Part shown: piece after piece, positions 1-13,139 of the stretch
How the letters are laid out: the number at the start of each line of letters is the position of its first letter
Numbering within the stretch: position 1 is the first letter of the stretch
Source: Diphasiastrum complanatum
Lineage: Eukaryota; Streptophyta; Lycopodiopsida; Lycopodiales; Lycopodiaceae
DNA: 64,000 nt
Assembly (NCBI GenBank): GCA_029204225.1
Contig: CM055098.1
Span: 6,421,746-6,485,745 of the forward strand
Direction: 5' to 3'
Program-made: the position numbers and the translations under genes
The notes under the pieces: generated by a model
Seen by the model: only the letters and a program-made list of their open reading frames with translations
The model's database searches: none
What the model was told of the DNA's origin: nothing

Positions 1-3000
1 ATAAAAGATGGTGAAATAGTCCAAGTTATGTTGTGAATGGTTTGCTAAATGAACATGCTAACCTTGTGCAAAGTTTTGCCATTCAAAGAGTCTTGCCAAG
101 TGTGGTTGACTTGCAAGAAATCTTATTGGCTGAAGAACATAGGTTGCAATCAAAGCTTGATGGTGCATCCTTGCAAGGTGGAGGTGAAGAGGCTTTCTTC
201 ACAAAAGGCAAATTCAAGGGCAAAGGTAAAGGCAAAGGGAAATGGTCCAAAGGTGGTAACTTTGATCATGATGATCACTCTTCCTCTTCCTCTTCTACTA
301 AGAACAATAAGTCAAAGTTCAAGTGCTTTTATTGTGGGATAAAAGGTCATTTTGCAAATGAATGTTATAAGAAGAAAAGAGAGCAAGGAGAGAGGCAAGG
401 AAATCTTACAATAGATGAGGAAGAACATAACACATGTGAATCACTTGTTATGACTTCAAGTTTGTTAGCCAACATAGATGATAATGATCCTTGGTGGATT
501 GATAGTGGAGCCTCATCTCACATGACAAGACATAAGGAATACTTTACATCCTTATTGTCTTATGAGGGAGAAGGTAACATCATCTACACTGCAAATGATG
601 GTCAATGTGACATCAAAGGCATAGGCACTATTCCTATTTCCCTTTCAACAAATAGGAAAGCAAATCTTGAAAATGTTTTGTACATTCCTTCAATCACTAA
701 GAATTTGCTTAGTGTAAGTCAAATGATTGACAAAGGACTTGATGTGGAGTTCATTGGAGATGCATGTTTGATAAGTAAATGTGGATCCTTGATTGCTCAA
801 GGTAGGAGGCATGGTAAACTTTTCAAGCTTGATGCATGTGTGATCTCTAATCATGAAGGATGTATGGCTAGGGAGCAATTGACAAACCAAGAAGTTTGGC
901 ACAAGAGGTTGGGCCATCCCAACTTCAAATCTTTGGAGGTAATGGCAAAGAAAGAGCTTGTTCTTGGTCTCCCTAAAAGTCTTGTTGCAAACAATAGTGT
1001 TTGTGAACATTGTGCCTTGTCCAAATCTCATAGACTTGCTTATTCTAGATCTACTTCTAGATCTAAAGAAGCTTTTCAACTTGTGCATTCTGATATTCAT
1101 TCTTCTAGTACAACTAGCAATGGTGGGGCAAAGATGTATGCAACTTTCATTGATGACTTTAGTAGGTATACTTGGATCTATCTTCTTAAAAGTAAGGATG
1201 AAGTGTTTGCTGCATTTGTCAAGTTCAAGAATAAATGGAAAACCAATTCAATACAAAGATCAAATGCTTAAGATCTGATAATGGAGGGGAATACACCTCA
1301 AATAGGTTCAAAGACTTTTGTATAGCACATGGGATTAAGAGGGAGATGTCTAGTCCTAGGACTCCACAACAGAATGGAGTGGCCGAGAGGAAGAATAGAA
1401 CCCTTTGTGAATGTGCCAAGGCAATGAGACTACATGCTAATCTTGCTAAGTCTTTTTGGGGGGAAGCTTTAGCATGTGCTAACTATCTATGTAATAGATG
1501 GACAAGTGCTTCCTTGGATGGTAAAACTCCTCATGAGGTTCTTTATGGTAGAAGGCCGAGTGTCAAGCATTGTAGGATCTTTGGATGTACATGTTTTGTC
1601 AATATCACACTTGATGATAGAACTAAAAAAGATCCTTCATCAAAGAAGGGTGTGTTTGTTGGCTATAGTGAAGTAAGCAAGGCTTACAAAGTGTACATTC
1701 CTTCTACAAAGAAAGTTGTCATAAGTAGGGATGTCATCTTTCATGAAGAGAATGTTTCCAATGTTGTTGATGTTGATGTTGATGTGCCTACTAATCATCA
1801 TGATGTGCAAGATGTCTTGGATGAAGATGGAGATGCCACTCCAAAGCAAACTTCAAGGAAGACTCAAAGGCAAAGGGCTAAGCCATCAAGGCTAACCTAT
1901 GATGAAAAAGGAAAGCAAGTGGTGGACAACTCTAACCTTGCTTTTCTTACCTCTTTTGATAAACCAACTTGTGTAGGTGAAGCAATTCAAAAGAAGGAAT
2001 GGATCCAAGCCATGGATCATGAGCATCAAGCACTCATCAAAAGCAACACATGGAGGTTGGTAAAGCTTCCAAAGGACAAGAAGGCAATTGGTTGTAAGTG
2101 GATCTTCAAGATCAAGACAAATCAAGATGGATCAATCAACAAGTACAAGGCAAGGTTGGTGGCAAAGGGGTATGCTCAAGAATATGGTATTGACTATGAT
2201 GAGACCTTTGCACCCGTGGCAAAGATGGTAACTATTCGAATCCTAATCTCTCTTGCAACTCTTTATGATTGGGATATGTGGCAAATGGATGTTACTAATG
2301 CCTTCTTGAATGGTGATCTTGAAGAAGATATTTACATGGAGCAACCCGAGGGCTATGTTTCACATGATGAGCCTAATCATGTGTGCTATCTCCAAAAGAG
2401 TTTGTATGGGCTAAAGCAAGCACCAAGGAGTTGGTATGCTAAGCTCAATTCCTTCTTACTTTCTCAAAACTTTGTTATGAGTGAGTATGATCATTCTCTC
2501 TACTTTAGATTGAATGAAAATGATATCACTTTACTTTTGATCTATGTTGATGACATTATCTTAAGTGGTGGTAACAATCTAGATATAGATGAAATCAAGA
2601 TGGCACTCAAAAGAGAGTTTGAAATTCAAGATCTTGGTAAACTTCATTATATCTTAGGAATAGAGATTATTAGAACTTCTAAATCTACATTCATATGTCA
2701 AGAAAAGTATGTTAACTCTATTCTAAAAAGGTTTCATATGGAAGATTGTAAAGTTGTTTCTACTCCTATGGAATCAAATGTAAAGCTAACTACAAGAAGT
2801 AATGAAAGATCCTTCAAGGACATTACTCTCTATAGAAAGCTAATAGGATCTCTTATATGGTTAACCATCACAAGACCTGATCTAAGCTTTGTGGTTGGTA
2901 AACTAAGTCAATTTATGCAAGATCCTAGTGAGGCTCATTGGAAGCTAGGAAAGAGAGTACTTAGATACATCTCGGGATCTAGAGATTTTGGCATCTTGTA

Positions 3001-4179
3001 TGGAGGTACTACACCTAACCTTTGTGGATTTTCAGATTCAGATTTTGCAGGTGATCAAATGGATAGGAAGTCAACAAGTGCCTTTGCAATCTATCTTGGA
3101 GATGGAGTGGTCTCATGGCTATCAAAGAAGCAACCAACTATCTCTCTATCTTCCACCGAAGCCCAGTACAAGGCATTAACAACATGCACCAAGGAGATTC
3201 TTTGGATCAAGAGGATGTTATTGGATCTTCAATTGCTGGAACCAGAGAAGACTCCAATCATACTTTGTGATAACCTTTCAGCCCAAAGCTTGGCAAGCAA
3301 TCCTGTTTTTCATGCAAGGAGCAAGCACATTGAGATTGCTCACCATTTTGTGAGAGATCAAGTCATTGCCAAAGAGGTGGAGCTTCAACATGTCTCTTCA
3401 AAGGAGTGTGTGGCTGATATCTTCACCAAACCATTGGGAAAGGACCTATATTTAATGCATAGATCTAATCTTGGAATGTGCTCAAAGACTATGCTGAAAC
3501 TAGCATCCAATGTTGAAGAGGGAGTGTGAAAATTGTCAACATTTCCTAGCTAGTTTGAGGCCTAAATTGGCTAAAATTGTAAATAGTTTTGGTTCTGGAG
3601 TTTCACACGTGTGAACCAGGCCACAATGTTTTTATTTACTGTATTTTTTCAGTATGATGAAGTGTCAAACTTCATACCCTTCAAAATGAGACCATTTTGA
3701 TGTATTTTGGTCATATAAGCCATTTTTAGCTATTTTTCCTATATAGGGAATATCTAGGGTCAAGTACCTTCTAGAGAGAGGAGAGAGAGTCATCTTCCTC
3801 ATCCATAAATAGTAGGGAAGTCATGGAGAACAGGTTGGAGAAACCTTTTGTATGCTTCATTGAGATCAATAGATCATTGTCATTGTTTCTTCCTCCATTG
3901 AGAGCATTGTTGTGTGTATTGTCTTCAAGCTATTGTGTATGATCTTAGGTGCTTTCCAAAAGTGGTAGGCTGATGTATTATGGACTGTATAATGCTATTT
4001 TGGGCCGCACTTGATGTTTATGGAAGTTTTCATTTGTGATAAATGCTTTTTGATCAAGTTCTTTGCATTCTAGGTAGCATAGAATGTGTTGCCAATTCCT
4101 AGCTTATGTAGTTTGGAGTGCAAGCATTCAAGCCAATGATCTTGGAGTTTAGATCCACTTAGGATCTGTATTTTTCACA
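1..4179 (+). mobile_element. Ty1/copia LTR retrotransposon, 5' end outside window
   Basis: A copia element enters from the left edge. Parts in order on the + strand: end of gag with a lysine/glycine-rich tract and a CCHC zinc knuckle (CFYCGIKGHFANEC, about 324-371), protease (DSGASSHM, about 500), GAG-pre-integrase (WHKRLGHPN, about 898), integrase core (about 1080-1570), reverse transcriptase (about 2060-2790, with YVDD near 2543) and RNase H (about 2990-3480), then a purine tract and the 3' LTR. The order protease-integrase-RT-RNase H defines Ty1/copia. Coding capacity is well kept: the visible part shows about one break. It therefore looks young compared with every other copia piece here. 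The 5' LTR and primer site lie outside the window, so insertion age cannot be read from an LTR pair. Confidence 0.95.
3525..4179 (+). repeat. 3' LTR of the copia element (655 bp)
   Basis: The LTR starts directly after the purine-rich tract at 3511-3524 and runs from TGTGAAAATTG to ATTTTTCACA, so its ends are the inverted repeat TGTGAAAA/TTTTCACA. The end at 4179 coincides with a change of sequence character. The boundaries are read directly; the 5' partner is not in the window. Confidence 0.85.
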
Positions 4180-5155
4180 AACACCTCCAATAAAAACCTA
4201 TGGGCGCAAAGCAAGAATCGATTTAATGCATAAACACGAATTAGAGAGCAAATCATACTTGACCAACACTAAGTACTGCTCTAATGGCATGTACCTATGA
4301 AAGTCAGGAGATCGCTCTGCGCCACCACGAAACACTAAATTATCAAGTTGTGAGATGGTTCCGGAGTTAGTTCCATTACCCAATTGTCTATGTGGTGAAA
4401 TGCCTTTCCACATACACGCTTTCTGGCTCTTCGATCGTAAGTTGGGATGGCAACGCCTGTGCGATGATATAGTGACATCTACAAACAAGTAACCTATGCA
4501 TAGACACTTGTTAATCATGAGAGATACTATTGTCAACACTAACAGAATCCCCAAAAAAATTTGATGTATTACCTCTTCATAAGGGTCAACTCTAACATAT
4601 CCATGTTCCATCATCACATTCCATGAATGATACAGCGAAAAATGGTGTGCCTCGACGATTAAGTGGACAATTGGGAAGTGCTTAGAAATACAGATACAAA
4701 TCATCCATCCTTGGTCCGCAAGGTACTACCTGGAAACCTAGAATGCTACCTCTATTGTCCTCACATCGAAGTTGTTCCATTGGGGCGTGGTCCTCTCATC
4801 TTCGTGGCCCTTCACCCCAAGAGAGGTGGGGAAGTGGGCACAAATAAAACTTGTCACTGCTCTATCGTGCTACCTACTATCGTATTTACAGGATTGTGAT
4901 GCTCGACACAAAACAACTTGAGCTTCTTGGAGGCCTTGCATTTTGTTTTCCTTGCAATCTTTCGGATGTCGGCCATTATAATACAAACCTTTGTACATGT
5001 ATCTACATACATTTGCAAACAAACAAAAGAAAATATAAACAACAAATGAAATACATAATCGGATGGGGCAAAAACATAAGTGGACCTATCATTATTACCT
5101 AACTGTGTGTCGATGGGTGCATGGCTAGGCCTATGTCTCAGCTCATCAGACGGGG
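4180..5155. other. Unassigned segment between copia LTR and decayed gypsy
   Basis: No recognisable gene. A 168-codon open frame on the - strand (4198-4704) has a GT...AG pair inside it (GAG|GTAATACATC to TTTGTAG|ATGTC), which suggests it is an exon-intron remnant rather than one protein. A further - strand frame (4854-5045) is rich in lysine and cysteine. I recognise no domain in either. Composition is less AT-rich than the gypsy remnant that follows. It could be debris of a host gene or DNA transposon cut by the neighbouring insertions. Confidence 0.3.
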
Positions 5156-8100
5156 TATCACTTCTAAATCTGATATGTGGATTACATTGGATATGTTAGT
5201 GTCAGAAGCTTGTCCCTAAATTTGATGCATCAGTAGGGGATTCGAAGCTTGTCAATAACCAGAAAGATTCAGAATGCAATAGTGAACCATGTTAATTCTT
5301 CGGCTTAGATCATAGGGTCAAATGTGGATTTGAGGTATCCATCTAATAGGCATGCCAGTCATCCAAATAAATGGATTCTCCAGTGTTTGGGAACAAGAGA
5401 TAATTTCCTATAGTGATTGTAGGACAACTAGATGATCAATAGATCTCTAGAATATCAGATGAGGTGGTTAAGGGTTTTTTGGAAGGAAAAGCTGATGGTA
5501 TGGGACGTCAGTAATTTTGGAAAGAAAATTCTAGGACTGTAAACATCTGATGATCAATGGTGTGTTTTAGTACCTAGTCGCGATATGGGAAAAAATAAAA
5601 CCGTTTCATCAAATGTGGTATCTCATTATTTACAAAATCAGAGGCCCTTAAATCTATTTCTCGCTTTTTAATTAATCCTTTACTTCTTAATAATTTCTTT
5701 AATATAAGACATTGGACTAGTTTTATGAATTCTTTCCAGCATGAAGTTATTCTTCTGAAAGACTATTATGTCATATAAACTACTACTTGTGTGAACAGAC
5801 TTGGAATTCAGATAAATTCTAAGGTTAAAATGTTTCAATTTTTTAAACCTAGAATATCTCTGTTTCATAAATGGATTTCGATAGAATAGTAGCTTCTATC
5901 ACTCAGATAGGAAATATTTGAAGGAGAAGTCATGTTTGTAATAGAGTGAATCCTTTAGTGGAAGCACTTATTACTGACTTTTCTAAGATTTGGATATTTT
6001 AATATATCATCTTTCTAGTTAACTTTTATTGAAATTTATAATTTCTTTAAAAGGAGGGGTGAAGTGGTGGGATAAAATTCTATTTATGAATCTATGAATT
6101 GCATAGTCTTCGAAAAAAAAACCAGCTGTGGTATAGAAATGAGATTTGATATGGAAGTAATTTCTGATAGATTCAGAGTAAGATATCTAATTGGAACTTT
6201 TTGAATAAGAGGAATTCTCTAGGGATTGTGTGGACAATCTGGAACTAGAACAGGTTTGATATTTGAATCATTATCTATAAGTAGTGCAATAAAAGGTCAA
6301 AGGTTGCTAGTTTTATTTTGATTGGAATAGAAGTAAGTTTGATTAGAATTTAAGTCTGAGATTTCTGTATTGGATCAACCTAATCTTATTTTTAGTACTA
6401 GGATCAGAGAGGGGTTGATTGAGTGGAAGGAGGAAATTGGATTGAAAAACTGCTGAGAGTGAATTTTATGCATCTCAGAGATTTTTTGGATATGTTATTT
6501 ACTCATGAGAAATAGAAATTCTTTTGTAGCTAAGTTACAAGATCTCAGTGAGATATGTGAGTAACATATGTGGGTTTTGAAGGAATCTGCCAAACAAGAG
6601 TGTGTTTATGTACTGGGTCATAGTGAGATTATTCACATATGCGAACGATTAATCTTGTATGAATCTACTGTGTATTCCTGGTTACTAGGGTTATTTGGTA
6701 CACTTAACCTAGTCGGTAAACATAGACATATGATCAAGTATTGTTTTGACAGATACTTGCAGAGTTGACAAATCTTTGTATAGAAGATTTATGGATTAAC
6801 TTATAAATGATTTGGATAAGGATCTGAATGTGGTGTTATACTAGTATAATTGAACTCTTCACCTAGACATTTGAGACTTCTGAATCATTGACAATTAACT
6901 TGACTAGTTGATTACTCCAAGATGAAGTTAATTGGTAAAACTATCAATGTGATGTGAATTCACTAGGAACTAATGGTTTTTGGATTATATTGCTTGTAAG
7001 ACGCATGATTAGTGAATCATTTGGTTCATCAGCTAAAATTATGTGCATCAAATATATAGTATTCTTGGGATAGAGTATCTCTTATTTTAAGGAATAGACT
7101 CAGCTCATTAGTGATTATATCCCTAAGCACTCAATTCGATAACGAATCTTAATGAATCCAAGAATAATATCTGAATTGATATTCAGCAGGACTTTGGATA
7201 TCTAGATTTGATTCTAGATTGTAATCTAAAGTTTTTGTAGTTGAAGATGATTGTCATTTTGGTATGCGTTCAGTCTTTAATTACCAATAGTTTATAGAAC
7301 TTGAATCTTGCACTTTAGTTAAAAAATCTTATCGGAAGAATATTCCTAAATCCAGTATTTTCTTAGTGAAAGATTTTGGAATGATTCTTACTTTTCCTGA
7401 GTTATGTTGGAAATATACTCCAGTATCCTCTAAAAATTAAGTATGGCTTTGGATTCTAGAATGATTCTTACTTTTCCTAAGTTACGTGGAACATATACTC
7501 TACTATCATGTAAATGATTATGATTTTGATTCCAGAAAATTGTGATTGACGAATCATATGAATCTGAATATTTATGGTTGATGAATCATAAATAGATACT
7601 TAATTATTGTCATTGGATTATAAGGAATTGTAATGATTCTTAAGTGTGATGATTAATTCTTGATCTATTATTTGAGCAAGAATTCAGATCAGTGTTTTGC
7701 ATCTCTCTACTCCAGTATTCTATTTGAGAGCCTATGGATCTCACAGATATTCTCACAAGATAAGTATTTTATTTGTGGAGAATTGAATTTATCTAGTGGA
7801 TGCTATTCTACTACAGTTTATGGTCTGTAGTTGCTTGAGTATAGTTCTTCATCCGATTGGATCTCCAGTTATCATAGGAGACAGACAAGTCTATTAAGAT
7901 GAATGAATGCTATTTTCTTGCATTTGGTGCCAGAAATAGGAGCATTTAACTCAAAAGAGTATCTAGGATACTCAGAGTCGAGTTTTAATCATTTCATATC
8001 TTAATGTTTCTCCTAGAGATTCTAATTGAATGAATTTTCATATCTTAGAATTTGGATTTTAAGGATATTTGTACTTATAAGCTTATGAATTATTTGTCAG

Positions 8101-8998
8101 AGTTGTGGATAATTTCATACTATAATTATAATTATTTTATTATTTCTTTAACTTTAATCTCTTAGGTTAGGTTATTTCATCCAGTGTTTCATGTAAATGC
8201 TTTATATGAGGGTGATGTTACTAACTTATCGTGAATATAACCTAGATGGGAAATTTATCGCTTAGTGTGCTTTTTCAAACCTGAGTTGTACTCCAGTACA
8301 GAGATTATCACTTGGAAAATAGGATTATCTCTAAGTACTTGTTTGATATGAAAGTTAGACTACGGATAATGATTTTCTAGGTTGATATTTAAAGTTAAAA
8401 GAACCGTTCCTATTATTCTTTCCTTTTTAGAGAGCTTCTAAGGATAGAACCAGTTTAAGAGGGAAGAATCATTATGTCCATGACTAGTAATTAGGATTCA
8501 GTATACTCCTAGTCTTGGATACACGGTACTCCAAAAAATCAAGTTGTTAGTTATGCCACATCATACTGGATGTGACCCGAAAGTAACTAATATCCTTGTG
8601 AGGCCCAGAACACACTAAACGGAGTTTAGACAAGGCTTGGGACAATTAAGGCATGTGTAGAGTTATCAATAGCAATTCTATGAATAGAGGATCTATGCAT
8701 AGAAACTCTATTATGGAGGAATCCATGTATAGGAGAGTTAGGGCCTTGCATGTCTATGTGCACAGGTGGCTCATGGCTCTATAAGAAGAGGCCAAACTCG
8801 CCCTACTCCTCATTGTGATCATGAATTCATTGCCAGGGTTTCACTCTACCTTCAGGCTTTTTGTTCCTTGGCTTGGGGGTGAAGCTTCTAGAGTTGATTG
8901 GTTGCTTCTACTTGGTTGGGTGGTTGCTCCATAGTGTGTTTTCCATTGTGTTTTGTCTTGTAAGCAGGATCTTAGGGAGCTTCCCTTATAGCTGGTGT
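5156..8998 (+). mobile_element. Decayed Ty3/gypsy-type LTR element, 5'-truncated
   Basis: This AT-rich segment aligns over almost its whole length with 49367-52001, the interior of the bounded gypsy element further right, at roughly 90 percent identity by eye. It ends in an LTR whose last third matches the LTR at 55484-55835 (shared CTTGGGGG, GGTTGGG and GCTCCATAGT stretches). Near 8177 a short stretch reads FHPVFHVNALYEGDV, like the conserved HPVFHVSLLK segment after Ty3/gypsy integrase. The element is heavily broken (many breaks) and its 5' LTR, gag and early pol are absent. Two blocks, about 5790-6040 and 7950-8310, are missing from the second copy. Confidence 0.65.
8471..8998 (+). repeat. 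3' LTR of the decayed gypsy copy
   Basis: It begins after the purine tract AAGAGGGAAGAA and starts ATTATGTCCAT, a decayed form of the TGTTATGGCCAT start seen at 52002. A TATA-like CTCTATAAGAAG lies in the middle and the end is near CTGGTGTGA. The right boundary is approximate. Confidence 0.5.
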
Positions 8999-9262
8999 GA
9001 AAAATACATAGTCCAGACTACAAACATGTTGTCGTTTGGTGATTGACAAAATACGAGCATTTGGAATAGCTCAATATCGATCAGATATTCTAATATGGAT
9101 AACATTTTTTATGGTCAGATTTTAAAAACAAATGATTTACTTGTGTGATTTAAGATCCATCAATCACTCTAATGTTCACATGCCCTTGTTTCTATCTATG
9201 GCTTTGGCAATAGAATTCAACTTGTATAAAGACCTGTGCTACCAAGTATTATATCTTGACCC

Positions 9263-9748
9263 TTGACCAATGGAAGCGGTGGTAATGTTCGATGTGGAAG
9301 GGTTGTGGTGCCCTTTGTTGACGGAAAAATAATCATCAGTCGAAATTATTTCGAAAAGGCCCTAGGTGATTATCGTGCACTAACGACATTGAGTGCAGTG
9401 ATTGGGTATGATTCAGAAATGCCAACTATGATTGACTTGGTTACTCAAAAGGATATAGAGGGTGTGGACCTCTATATATTGCAAGACTCGCTCTCGCTGA
9501 AGTACTTGGCATCTACAACGACTGTTGCCAGCCTGGAATCCAGTGAATCCCTACAAGTAGAGGGAGACGATGACTTGGTGGAAATCACACATGCCACAAT
9601 AGGAAAATCTTACAATGCACCGGTCAAAATCAATGATCACCCAATGCAAACACAACATGCATTGCCACTGATGGAGAACAATCTGGTCACAGTATCATAC
9701 AACACATCCTCTCTAGACAGGGGAACAACATCCTTAAAAAACTCATAA
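9263..9748 (+). CDS. Hypothetical 161-residue open frame
   Basis: An uninterrupted frame with a balanced, protein-like composition: an N-terminal half with alternating hydrophobic residues (GRVVVPFVDGKIIISRNYF) and a serine/acidic-rich C-terminal half. No domain, signal peptide or membrane segment is recognised. It converges on the 3' end of the MULE transposase pseudogene that starts at 10029 on the other strand, so it may be a second or captured ORF of the same DNA transposon. It may equally be a chance frame or a fragment of a host exon; no splice partner is evident. Confidence 0.25.
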   Translation: MTNGSGGNVRCGRVVVPFVDGKIIISRNYFEKALGDYRALTTLSAVIGYDSEMPTMIDLVTQKDIEGVDLYILQDSLSLKYLASTTTVASLESSESLQVEGDDDLVEITHATIGKSYNAPVKINDHPMQTQHALPLMENNLVTVSYNTSSLDRGTTSLKNS

Positions 9749-10028
9749 CTAGAAACATGACACACCAACAGACACATGACCTTCCAAGGCACTATGGCGG
9801 CGATTTGATCTTCAAATTTCCACCTAAATTTGCAAAATGCACATGAATGAACGCAATGGAACATAGGTATGATGGGCATATATGGACAAAGCCAGTGACA
9901 ACCAATGTAGCATTTGATGGAGTTGTTAGGACCAGCTACTGTGTGGGCCAGCTCAAGTGTCCAAGGATGACATGCCCATAGTATGTTAACACCAACAAGC
10001 GAAACCAATCTTACTTTAAAGGACATCA

Positions 10029-12577
10029 TCAAAAAAAATGTGAATATGGGCTGATGGCGTGAGGGTCGGCTGGGGAACCAGTCATCAAAGAAAAAAATTC
10101 ATGTTTTAGAGCTCTCACAACCTTCACATTTACCACTTTTCCATCAATGGTAAGTGCTCTCTGTATCCGTAGCAACGTTGTGGCTGATATGTCAGTTCTG
10201 TATTTAAAATGTCGGCCATCTCGGCTTGTTGAGGGATAAGATGGCATGTTCTTTGGCTCTTCGACATGGTGGGCAGCTTCTGATTTTTCTGCAGTTTGAG
10301 TCAAATGACACACATTTGCAAGCATTGATTCAAGTTGAAAACCTACAGTTGTGAGCAAATCAACCTCTTGTTGTATAAGTTTTGCTCCCTTAGCTACTGA
10401 CCATACATTGGGGGTCTTCACTGGCTTTTGGAATATGCTTTTGTCCAGATCCCATGCAGGTGTGCAGTTATCATTACAAAACCACATCATCTGTTGTGTG
10501 ATGTCATTCGGATGTCTTCTCGCCTCGAAAAAGTAGGGGGCAGGAGTTCTTTTTGAAGCGTTCGGTATCATATGTCCACATTTTCCTTGGCTTTGTATCC
10601 AAGCAAGGCACTTCACACGATTGTTTAAAGGGGTTCTTCGGATCGCCCAAAAGGCATTGTGAATTTGATGCTCCACCAAAACTTTGTCGTTGGCTAGGTA
10701 AATCATGTCAGCGTGGTGCTTATCAAGGTCTTGGGCGGGAGGTGGGGTGGAACCAAAATGAATTTTCCTAAGGTGCCCCTTGTTTCGGCGATCCACATTG
10801 TGTACATTGAATTCCAGCTTGTGGATGCCTTCTTCGCCATCTTCAACATTAACCGAAGGAGTTCTCTTCTTGCAAACAGTCTCTCTGTCTCCTTCCAAGA
10901 TTGGTGGCTACCGATGCATTGGTGTGCCACTCACTGCCTCATTCACAGTTCTGACGACAACTGTGGGTTTGTTTGGCTTTCTGGAGGTACTTCTGTTTAT
11001 TTAATTTCGAGGCTTGGGCCATGTCCAATATGTCAGCCAAGCAGATATGCATGTTGTTTTGCGCTTTGCAACACAATGTTGGCCATGTCGGACACACACA
11101 CATCATACAAAGAAATCGTCTTTCTACTTCCCTCACCATCCAACCAACTACCATGTTTGGATTCTAATAGATTTGTGCGTGGTGTGTTTGCTCCTTCTAC
11201 AACATCCAGAACCTGCACATGACAGTTGTTTAAGGTTATAATATTTTTCCTCTACATGAGCAATGTGCAACTTTCAACCCAAGAGTCATATCACTTATTC
11301 CCAATGGGGGATGTCGTTATTCCACCAGCTCATCCAGCTGTCCATTGATGGAAGATCGTAATCTTTGACATTCCCAGTGCACCACCACTGATGAATTGTT
11401 CTACATTCAGCTAGAGCCTCTTCTCTAGATCCAGCCACTCTCCATTTTTTGCACATCTCTTTATGTTGTTTTTGGGAGTTTCGATGCATGAACTTTGTTG
11501 TGTGGATGTGTAGGCTTTGTTCCCAATGGAACAAGAAAGATCTTTCGCAACCGACCATTTCATTGTTTGGACCCTCATTGAAGACTGTGCGCATGGCCCT
11601 CCAATTGGCTTGTGCTTCATCAGCCATGAAATCACAAAAATTTGCCTTGGGATTCCCAAACCGTTCCATTTGTGAGCTCAATTGGTTCCAAAACAACACT
11701 TGAGAAACAATATCCTCCTCTTTCATCTCGCAAATGACAATTGTGAGCAGTTCTTGTATGCTGCAATAACAAATATTCGTGAATGTATGACAACACGGTG
11801 AAAGTTACAAGGATAATTAGAAAACATGTTTCAATGGGTAGTACCCAGGGTCATAGACATGACAGGCCAATATAGTCCATCCACTAACCCTCCTTGTGTG
11901 GTCAAACTGCACCCAAGTGTTCTTCAGGTCTCCGTTGCCGACTCTCCTCATTCTATTCACAATATCAACACTGGAAGCAGGACCTTGCGCTGACATCTTG
12001 AATATGTAACATCGATCTTCTGGCTAACCTTGCCCTGGGAATCTACTTCCTTGGAAGAAGTTGTACATCGAATTTTTTTCCAGCAACAAGATGTTGTCTA
12101 GTGAGTCCCCTCGGGGATCATTACTCTTCGCGTTGATGATCATTCTGCGCAATCTGTAGCAGAGAACAACAAACAATTACGAACTGGATACAATTGCTTG
12201 GTGAGTACATCTTACACTTGAGCTATGGCTTACCTTTGAGTTTTCACAAGAGCTGTTAGTTTCTCAAGAATGTTGGTGAGCTCAACATCGCCAACAAGTT
12301 CGATGTGGCATCTGTCGGGCTTGAGCATTGAGGAAGCTATCAGTTCCTTTGCGATGTTCATTTGAATCTTCCTGGGGTTTGTTGACCTATCGATAGCTAC
12401 AACTTTTTCCACCACATCTCTCACTTTCTCGATTCTCTCCTTTGAGGTGCTAGGTTGCACACTATGCAGGTGTCTACCCGTGTGGATCATTAACCTGCTA
12501 AAACTAGTGTCTCTAGGCATCACGTAGTACACAATGCAAGAACATGTGCACAAAAGGAACCTTCCAAAAAGATACTT
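10029..12577 (-). pseudogene. MULE-family transposase, multi-exon, inactivated
   Basis: Read on the - strand, the exons are about 12577-12234 (start FGRFLLCTC, then YYVMPRDTSFSRLMIHTGRH), 12153-11845 (ending WTILACHVYDPG), 11760 to about 11295 (DFMADEAQANWRAMR then ERSFLFHWEQSL) and 11212 to about 10935, then an open 289-codon stretch 10898-10029 containing MMWFCNDN and AKLIQQEVDLLTTVGFQL. Introns 12233-12154 and 11844-11761 are GT-AG, 80-84 bp, and keep frame. From memory of plant MULE transposase families this set of motifs and their order is characteristic. Three in-frame stops are seen, at 12024-12026, 11295-11297 and 11033-11035; the second could be hidden by a different splice. In RSFLFHW the usual Cys before FHW is replaced. 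Terminal inverted repeats were not found. Confidence 0.7.
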
Positions 12578-12763
12578 TTTATTTTTTTTCTCAAAAGGTT
12601 TTCACATGGACCAATCAAAACACTCACATTTGAAATCTACGTAATGTAGCTCCTTCAAATTGATTTTTTTTTAATCTTTTAGAAAAACTGTAATTTTGTG
12701 TCAGAGGCAGCCCACAAATAAGCATTTTATCTATAGTATAGTATGCAACACAACAAGACATGA

Positions 12764-13139
12764 TGTAACTTTTGAGCTACATCTCATTTTGAGACAATTA
12801 CAATGCCTTTAGAAAGTGCTCGACGAGAGCTTTCCAACGACATCTAACAGACCCAATTCCAACCTACGATCATTAGAAAGATATTGTCAGTAGGTGGTTA
12901 GGAGCTGTTGGTCAACCTAGCATTGCTTTCGGACTTAGTTGATCATTACCAGTTTGATAGTCAAACAGGTCAACTACGTCCAAAAGTGATATCAGATTGA
13001 CCAACAACTTTGACTAACAATATCTTTTTAACCGTAGCTCAGTTTTTAAGTGTTCTTGGATGTCATTGGAAAGCTCTTGTTGAGGGCTTTCTAATGGCAT
13101 TATAATAGTCTCAATCTGAGCTATGGTTCCAAAGTTACA
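12764..13139. repeat. Foldback (hairpin) inverted-repeat element, about 376 bp
   Basis: The left arm runs from TGTAACTTTTGAGC to about 12950 and the right arm from about 12965 to 13139. The reverse complement of the right arm follows the left arm through the same landmarks in the same order: TGTAACTTT, GAGCT, TTGAGAC, AATGCC, TTAGAAAG, AGAGCTTTCCAA, GACATC, AAAGATATTGT, TTGTTGGTCAA and GACGTAGTTGA-like. Arms are roughly 70-75 percent identical by eye with almost no loop. That is the form of a foldback or MITE-type non-autonomous DNA element. No coding sequence. Confidence 0.7.

Noticed and set aside
4198-4704. 168-codon protein on the - strand
   Set aside because: An internal GT-AG pair and lack of any domain make a single continuous protein unlikely; kept only as an unassigned segment.
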